64,000 nucleotides of DNA from Erwinia phyllosphaerae (GTDB taxonomy: Bacteria; Pseudomonadota; Gammaproteobacteria; Enterobacterales; Enterobacteriaceae): contig NZ_JAHSPF010000007.1 of the NCBI RefSeq assembly GCF_019132875.1, positions 124,001 through 188,000 of the forward strand. The letters run 5' to 3'. Below are positions 57,689 to 64,000 of the stretch, piece by piece. The translations under genes and the position numbers were made by a program. Positions within the stretch are counted from its first letter, which is position 1; the number at the start of each line of letters is the position of its first letter. The notes below the pieces were generated by a model. It had not been told where the DNA came from and did no database searches. It was given only the letters and a program-made list of their open reading frames with translations.

Positions 57689-57720
57689 AGTAACTGTCTC
57701 TGTAACACGAGAGGCTATGA

Positions 57721-59430
57721 CTATAGCGCAATCTGCTGGCAGAGAGAGCAGTAGCGGCTGCGTTTTGAGATTAATTCGACGTGGTTTCCCTGCTCAATGA
57801 TCTGTCCGTCTTCCATAACGCAAATTTTGTCAAAATGCGCCAGATCCTGCAGGCGATGGGTCACCATAATCAGCGTTTTTCCCTGGGCGGCCTGGCGGAT
57901 TAACGCTAAGATTTGCCGCTCGGTTTGGCTATCAAGCCCTTCAGTCGGTTCATCCAGCAGGAGCAGCGGGCCGTTATGCAGCAGCGCACGCGCCAGACCA
58001 AGTCGCCGTAACTCTCCGCCTGACAGCTGACGCCCGCCTTCGCCCAGCCAGGCGTTAAGCCCTTGCTTATGAGCCAGCAGCGTTTGCAGGCCTACCCGAT
58101 CGAGCACGCTGGCAAGCTGCCGATCGCTACTGTCCGCCGCCGCTATCAGCAAGTTATCGCGCAGCGTGCCGTTGAACAGATGAACCCTTTGCGTTACTAC
58201 GCTCGTCGCTTTACGTAACGAAGCTTCATCCCACTCTTTTAAAGCACGCCCATTCATTAAAATCATCCCTTCAGATGGATCCCATGCGCGGGTCAACAGC
58301 TGAAGTAACGTTGATTTTCCACAGCCGGTGCATCCTGACAGCGCAACATGTTCCCCTTGTGCTACTTCGAGTGAGATATTTTGCAGGGCCGCTTTGCCCG
58401 CCGTATAGGCGAAACTGACATTGCGCAGGCTTAAACAAATGCCGGCTGTATTTGTTTTCGTGGATGGAAACACGACGGTTGGCTGCTGCAAAATAAGGCT
58501 GCTGACGCGCCGGGCCGAGGCCATAACTTCTCCAAGATGCAGAAAGGCGCTGCCGACCGGTGCCAGCGCTTCAAAAGCCGCCAGCGTGCAGAATAAAAAC
58601 AGAGCAATAACTGCGCCGGCCTGGCTATCTGCGCTTAGCCACAGCATCAGCACAGTGGTTATACCTGTTACGGTCATCAGTACAGCCTGCGATAAGCCGT
58701 TAAGACTGGCACGAGATCGCTGCACGCGAAGCCATTGTTGTTCCGTTTCATCCAGCACGGCGTAAAAACGCGGCTCCGCACCGTAGATTTTAAGTTCTGC
58801 CTGGCCACGCAACCAGGTCGTTAGCCGATCGCGGTAAAGCGAGCGCCAGTGCACCAGCGCTTCGCCTCCTGACTTACCCAGATAATAGAAAAGGGGAGGC
58901 AGCAGCAGCAGGCTCAGCAGCATGATTGCGCCGAGAGTCAGCGCAAGCGACCAGTTCAGCCAGCCCAGCCCTAGCGTAACCGCCAGAATAGCCGCAAGCG
59001 CGCCCAGCAGAGGAGAAATGAGCCGTAAATAGAGGTGATCGAGCGTATCTATATCGGCGACCAAACGCTGCAACAAATCGCCCTGACGAAGATGCGAAAG
59101 ACCGCCCGGGGAAAGCGGGATCAGTTTATCGAAAGTGAAAACACGCAGGTGTTCAAGAATGCGAAACGTGCCGTCATGGCTGACCAGACGCTCGCCATAT
59201 CGGGCAGCTGTACGGAGGATTGCCGCGCCGCGAACCCCGGCGGCAGGCAACATATAATTAAAGCCATAGAGACCTGCCGCACCTGCCAGCGAGCAGGCGG
59301 CCAGAAACCAGCCGGACAGCGTCAGTAAGGCAATACTGGCTAACAGCGCGACTATCGCCAGAAAAATCCCCAGCGCCAGGCGGCCGGTATGGAGGCGGTA
59401 CAGGGCTAAAAAAGGGCGTAATAGCTTCAT
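57721..59430 (-). CDS. cydC: Cysteine/glutathione ABC transporter subunit CydC
   Basis: Half of the CydDC transporter that exports cysteine and glutathione to the periplasm and is needed for cytochrome bd assembly. 569 residues (E. coli 573): six-helix membrane domain, then ATPase with Walker [10 protein letters not shown], signature [15 protein letters not shown] and [12 protein letters not shown]. Overlaps cydD by 4 bases. Confidence 0.96.
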   Translation of the reverse strand: MKLLRPFLALYRLHTGRLALGIFLAIVALLASIALLTLSGWFLAACSLAGAAGLYGFNYMLPAAGVRGAAILRTAARYGERLVSHDGTFRILEHLRVFTFDKLIPLSPGGLSHLRQGDLLQRLVADIDTLDHLYLRLISPLLGALAAILAVTLGLGWLNWSLALTLGAIMLLSLLLLPPLFYYLGKSGGEALVHWRSLYRDRLTTWLRGQAELKIYGAEPRFYAVLDETEQQWLRVQRSRASLNGLSQAVLMTVTGITTVLMLWLSADSQAGAVIALFLFCTLAAFEALAPVGSAFLHLGEVMASARRVSSLILQQPTVVFPSTKTNTAGICLSLRNVSFAYTAGKAALQNISLEVAQGEHVALSGCTGCGKSTLLQLLTRAWDPSEGMILMNGRALKEWDEASLRKATSVVTQRVHLFNGTLRDNLLIAAADSSDRQLASVLDRVGLQTLLAHKQGLNAWLGEGGRQLSGGELRRLGLARALLHNGPLLLLDEPTEGLDSQTERQILALIRQAAQGKTLIMVTHRLQDLAHFDKICVMEDGQIIEQGNHVELISKRSRYCSLCQQIAL

Positions 59431-61187
59431 CTGTTTTCTCCAGCAGGCTGGAAAAATGTTTCTATTAACATGCCGCTTTGCAAAAGCAGCTGGTCTTTAT
59501 CTTTTTGTGGGAAAATTTTGCCACTGTGCATTAGCCAGATCCTGTCCCAGTGCGTCAGCTGATCCAGCCGGTGCGTAATAAGCAGAGTGGTTTGACGACG
59601 GGAGGCGGCTTTAAGAGCCTGATTAACGTAACGTTCGCTTTCGCTGTCGAGACTGGCTCCCGGCTCGTCAAGCAGCAGCAAACGGCAGGATTTGTACAGC
59701 GCTCTGGCAACGGCAACGCGCTGTGCCTGGCCCACGGATAAGTTGGCTGCCTGTTCCTGCACAACCGTCTCTATTCCTTCGGGCAGGTCGGCAAGAAAAC
59801 GTTCGATTCCTGCAAGCTTGCAAACCTGCGCCAGTTTTAACGGGTCGTTACTGCCGTCCAGCGCGATATTTTCACGCAGTGTTGCAGCGGGAAGATGGGG
59901 ATTTTGCCCGACCCACGCAAGCTGCTGCTGCCAGAAGGGGGGTGAGATTTCGCGTAATTCAATGTCATTGATTTTTAACGATCCCTGATAGGGCAAATAG
60001 CCTGATAGCACATTAAATAGTGACGTTTTACCCGCGCCGCTTTGCCCAACAATTATGATGCGCTGTCCGGGTTCGATAACAAAATTCAATGGACCCGCCA
60101 GAACCGTCTCGTCAGGCGCGACAACCCGTAGATCCGTAGCAGTAATCGTTATGCCCCGGCTCAAATCGGGCGTCAATGCGCCCGGCGGTTGTCTTTCTGC
60201 TGTCAGGAATTTTTCCAGTGCATCAGCTGCGCCTACGGCCTGTGCTTTCGCATGGTAAAAAGATCCTAATTCCCTGAGCGGTTGAAAGAACTCTGGTGCA
60301 AGTATCAATGAAAGAAAACCGGCAAACAGCGTGACGCCAGCGCCATAGTGTCCAAAATTTAGCTCGCCGAGGTAAGAGAAGCCGAAATAAACGGCAATAA
60401 CGGCTATCGAAACAGCGGCGAAAAATTCCAGAACGGCAGAGGAAAGAAAGGCCAGCCGCAGCACTTCCATAGTGCGCTGGCGAAACGTGGCGGAGGCTTC
60501 GCGAATGCGCTGGCTTTCTGCCATAGCCTGGTAAAACAGCCGCAGCGTTTCCAGACCGCGCAGACGATCGAGAAAATGACCGCTGAGCCGCGCCAGCGCC
60601 TGAAAATTGCGTCGGCTCGCGTCGGCTGCACCCATACCGGCTAAAGCCATAAACAGGGGAATAAGCGGTGCGGTAATTAATAATATGAGCGCCGCCATCC
60701 AGTTGATCGGGAAAAGGAAAATAAGAATGAGGCAGGGAATTAGCACGGCCAGCCACATTTGCGGCAGATAGCGGGAATAGTAATCCTGCATGTCTTCAAT
60801 CTGCTCCAGCAAAAGCGTTACCCAGCTTCCGGCTGCTTTGGTTTTGACTATCGCCGGACCGGCTTCGCCAAGCTTTTTCAGCACCTGCTGCCGCAACTTT
60901 TGCCGAATTGCACAACCGCAGGCAAACGCTGCTTTTTCGCGTAGCCAGAGCAGGAAAGCACGCAGCAAAAAACAGCTAAAAAGCAGGATAAAATAAGGCG
61001 ATAAACTTTCGCGAGGAAGCCCGTCGATAATAAGTGACTGTAGCAGCGTCGCCAGCAGCCATGCCTGACAAAGGATCAGCAAAGCGCCACCCGCGCCCAG
61101 CGCCAGCGAAACCTTAAACCAACCGTGACCGTAAATACGCTGCTTTCTAAGCCAGAGTAGTAATTCTTGCTGCCGTAATTTGTTCAT
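59427..61187 (-). CDS. cydD: Cysteine/glutathione ABC transporter subunit CydD
   Basis: Partner of CydC, 586 residues (E. coli 588), from MNKLRQQELLLWLRK at 61187. Membrane domain with GMGAADASRRNFQALARLSGHFLDRLRG and ATPase with Walker A GQSGAGKTS, signature LSVGQAQRVAVARAL and LLLLDEPGASLD; the LSVGQ form is normal for CydD. The N-terminal 150 residues and C-terminus are more diverged from E. coli than the core. First gene of cydDC. Confidence 0.96.
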   Translation of the reverse strand: MNKLRQQELLLWLRKQRIYGHGWFKVSLALGAGGALLILCQAWLLATLLQSLIIDGLPRESLSPYFILLFSCFLLRAFLLWLREKAAFACGCAIRQKLRQQVLKKLGEAGPAIVKTKAAGSWVTLLLEQIEDMQDYYSRYLPQMWLAVLIPCLILIFLFPINWMAALILLITAPLIPLFMALAGMGAADASRRNFQALARLSGHFLDRLRGLETLRLFYQAMAESQRIREASATFRQRTMEVLRLAFLSSAVLEFFAAVSIAVIAVYFGFSYLGELNFGHYGAGVTLFAGFLSLILAPEFFQPLRELGSFYHAKAQAVGAADALEKFLTAERQPPGALTPDLSRGITITATDLRVVAPDETVLAGPLNFVIEPGQRIIIVGQSGAGKTSLFNVLSGYLPYQGSLKINDIELREISPPFWQQQLAWVGQNPHLPAATLRENIALDGSNDPLKLAQVCKLAGIERFLADLPEGIETVVQEQAANLSVGQAQRVAVARALYKSCRLLLLDEPGASLDSESERYVNQALKAASRRQTTLLITHRLDQLTHWDRIWLMHSGKIFPQKDKDQLLLQSGMLIETFFQPAGENR

Positions 61188-61280
61188 GCTCTGCCGTAAT
61201 GCTCTACATTCAGCCAATCAGTAGCTGAATGCCTTACAGTTACCAGGGGAAATTACCGGTAATGGTACCGCGCAGAAATG

Positions 61281-61306
61281 AAAAAGGCGACCCGTCCGGG
61301 GTCGCC
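61281..61306 (-). terminator. Terminator of trxB
   Basis: Perfect 8-bp stem GGCGACCC / GGGTCGCC with a 5-base loop; on the minus strand it ends in TTTTT. Lies 32 bases past the trxB stop, separating it from cydDC. Confidence 0.9.
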
Positions 61307-61337
61307 TCTGGCAAGATAGCATCAGGCTTGTAACAAA

Positions 61338-62805
<1,468 letters not shown>

Positions 62806-63300
62806 ATGGTAGACAATAAAAAACGGCCTGGAAAAGATCTCGACAGGATCGATCGCAACATCCTTAACGAACTGCAGAAGGATGGACGCATCTCAAACGT
62901 CGAGCTTTCCAAACGCGTAGGTTTATCACCTACACCATGCCTTGAGCGTGTACGTCGTCTTGAAAGACAGGGGTTTATCCTTGGCTATACCGCCCAGCTG
63001 AATCCACACTATCTGGATGCGTCGCTGTTGGTATTCGTTGAGATTACTCTGAATCGTGGTGCGCCTGACGTGTTTGAGCAATTTAACGCCGCGGTGCAAA
63101 AACTTGAGGAAACTCAAGAGTGTCATCTTGTTTCAGGCGATTTCGACTATTTGTTGAAAACGCGCGTGCCGGATATGTCGGCCTATCGTAAATTACTGGG
63201 TGAAACCCTGCTGCGCCTGCCGGGCGTAAACGATACGCGGACCTATGTCGTGATGGAAGAAGTGAAACAAAGTAACCGGTTAGTCATTAAGACACGGTAA
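62806..63300 (+). CDS. lrp: Leucine-responsive regulatory protein Lrp
   Basis: Global feast/famine regulator of amino acid metabolism. 164 residues, nearly identical to E. coli Lrp, from MVDNKKRPGKDLDRIDRNIL at 62806; an in-frame ATG at 62767 is not conserved. AsnC-type helix-turn-helix (SNVELSKRVGLSPTPCLERVRRL) and C-terminal RAM ligand domain are intact. Genes it is known to control, such as sdaC, occur in this window. Confidence 0.98.
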   Translation: MVDNKKRPGKDLDRIDRNILNELQKDGRISNVELSKRVGLSPTPCLERVRRLERQGFILGYTAQLNPHYLDASLLVFVEITLNRGAPDVFEQFNAAVQKLEETQECHLVSGDFDYLLKTRVPDMSAYRKLLGETLLRLPGVNDTRTYVVMEEVKQSNRLVIKTR

Positions 63301-63360
63301 CACAGGGCAGGTGCAAAACCTGGTAGTTTTCGGTACACTCCTGTGAATTCATACAGGTTC

Positions 63361-63382
63361 AGCGTCGGGCTTGCCCGACGCT
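63361..63382 (+). terminator. Terminator-like hairpin between lrp and ftsK
   Basis: Perfect 10-bp stem AGCGTCGGGC / GCCCGACGCT around two bases (loop in practice CTTG), followed by GTTGCCT. Weak T run. Confidence 0.65.
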
Positions 63383-63419
63383 GTTGCCTCCATAGTTTAC
63401 AGGCACCTGGAGAGTACTC

Positions 63420-64000
63420 TTGAGCCAGGAATACACAGAAGATAAAGAAGTGTCCTTACAGCCGTTAAGCAGTAGTCGTCGGCTGCTGGAAGCATTGTTG
63501 ATCGTTGTTGCTCTTTTTGCCGTCTATCTGATGGTAGCGTTGTTGAGCTTTAACCCTTCCGATCCCAGCTGGTCGCAAACCGCCTGGCATGAACCAATCC
63601 ACAATCTGGGTGGCAGTCCGGGCGCGTGGCTGGCCGATACGCTATTTTTCATTTTTGGCGTCATGGCCTATGCCATTCCTCCTGTTATCCTCGGGCTATG
63701 CTGGATTACCTTTCGTCAGCGACATTCGCAGGACTATATTGACTACTTTGCCGTTGCGCTGCGCCTGATTGGCGTACTGGCGCTGGTAGTCACTTCTTGT
63801 GGTCTTGCTGCGCTAAATGCTGATGATATCTGGTATTTTGCCTCCGGCGGCGTTATCGGCAGCCTGTTAAGCAACGCCATGGCCCCCTGGTTTAGTCCGG
63901 CAGGCGGCACGTTAACGCTTCTTTGCGTTTGGGCTGCGAGTGTGACGCTGTATACAGGCTGGTCGTGGCTGACCATTGCTGAAAAAATTGGCGCGGCGGT
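63420..64000 (+). CDS. ftsK: DNA translocase FtsK, N-terminal part (runs off window)
   Basis: Septal protein that anchors to the divisome and pumps chromosome termini to dif for XerCD recombination. The TTG at 63420 has GGAG 7 bases upstream and gives MSQEYTEDKEVSLQPLSS; 193 residues are visible, covering the four-helix membrane domain (LEALLIVVALFAVYLM and following). Highly similar to E. coli FtsK, including LLSFNPSDPSWSQTAWHEPI. The 3' end lies outside the window. Confidence 0.96.
   Translation, partial: MSQEYTEDKEVSLQPLSSSRRLLEALLIVVALFAVYLMVALLSFNPSDPSWSQTAWHEPIHNLGGSPGAWLADTLFFIFGVMAYAIPPVILGLCWITFRQRHSQDYIDYFAVALRLIGVLALVVTSCGLAALNADDIWYFASGGVIGSLLSNAMAPWFSPAGGTLTLLCVWAASVTLYTGWSWLTIAEKIGAA

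Overview
The window is 64 kb of chromosome from an enterobacterium (order Enterobacterales). Gene order and protein sequences follow the Escherichia coli K-12 stretch from ybiT to ftsK. Several gene sets differ from E. coli in a way that suggests Erwiniaceae (Pantoea, Mixta or Erwinia), but the genus is an inference. No transposase, integrase, CRISPR array, tRNA or rRNA gene was seen, and no clearly broken gene.

Layout. 1-4290: tripartite drug efflux operon (EmrA-like adaptor cut by the window edge, EmrB-like pump, NodT-type outer membrane factor). 4368-4543: a 44-bp tandem array, followed by a sugar/H+ symporter. 6471-12395: ybiT, a small coiled-coil membrane protein, a Cache-GGDEF diguanylate cyclase and moeAB. 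12646-19439: iaaA, the glutathione importer gsiABCD and a DUF4385 gene. 19583-21699: manganese catalase, an AT-rich gap and an orphan phage-type KilAC antirepressor. 21898-27562: yliI, a HAD phosphatase, dacC, sdaC and ybjG. 27822-30552: sRNA gene rybB with its sigmaE promoter, ybjL, ybjM and a 26-bp tandem array that begins inside the end of ybjM. 30654-38087: grxA, ybjC-nfsA-rimK, ybjN and potFGHI (putrescine import). 38331-40584: a yjiH-yjiG-M20 amidohydrolase operon that E. coli lacks here. 40857-48287: ybjO, rlmC, artPIQM plus artJ, ybjP, ybjQ-amiD. 48284-52859: ltaE, poxB and hcp (without hcr). 53165-64000: cspD, clpS-clpA, infA, aat, cydDC, trxB, lrp and the start of ftsK.

Functional themes are import of peptides, polyamines and amino acids (gsi, pot, art, sdaC), redox and nitrosative stress defence (Mn catalase, grxA, nfsA, hcp, trxB, cydDC), envelope maintenance (dacC, ybjG, amiD, rybB) and N-end-rule proteolysis (clpSA). 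Regulatory sites read directly from the sequence include a sigmaE promoter for rybB, NsrR and FNR boxes upstream of hcp and a consensus CRP site between grxA and ybjC.

Most of the window is ordinary core genome. The points most worth a second look are the two short-period tandem arrays (44 bp and 26 bp), a strongly diverged infA with a structured leader and no neighbouring serW tRNA, a shortened RybB, a 50-bp inverted repeat upstream of sdaC, a lone terminator between divergent ybjL and ybjM, an ArtJ variant with altered ligand-binding motifs, and the orphan KilAC gene.
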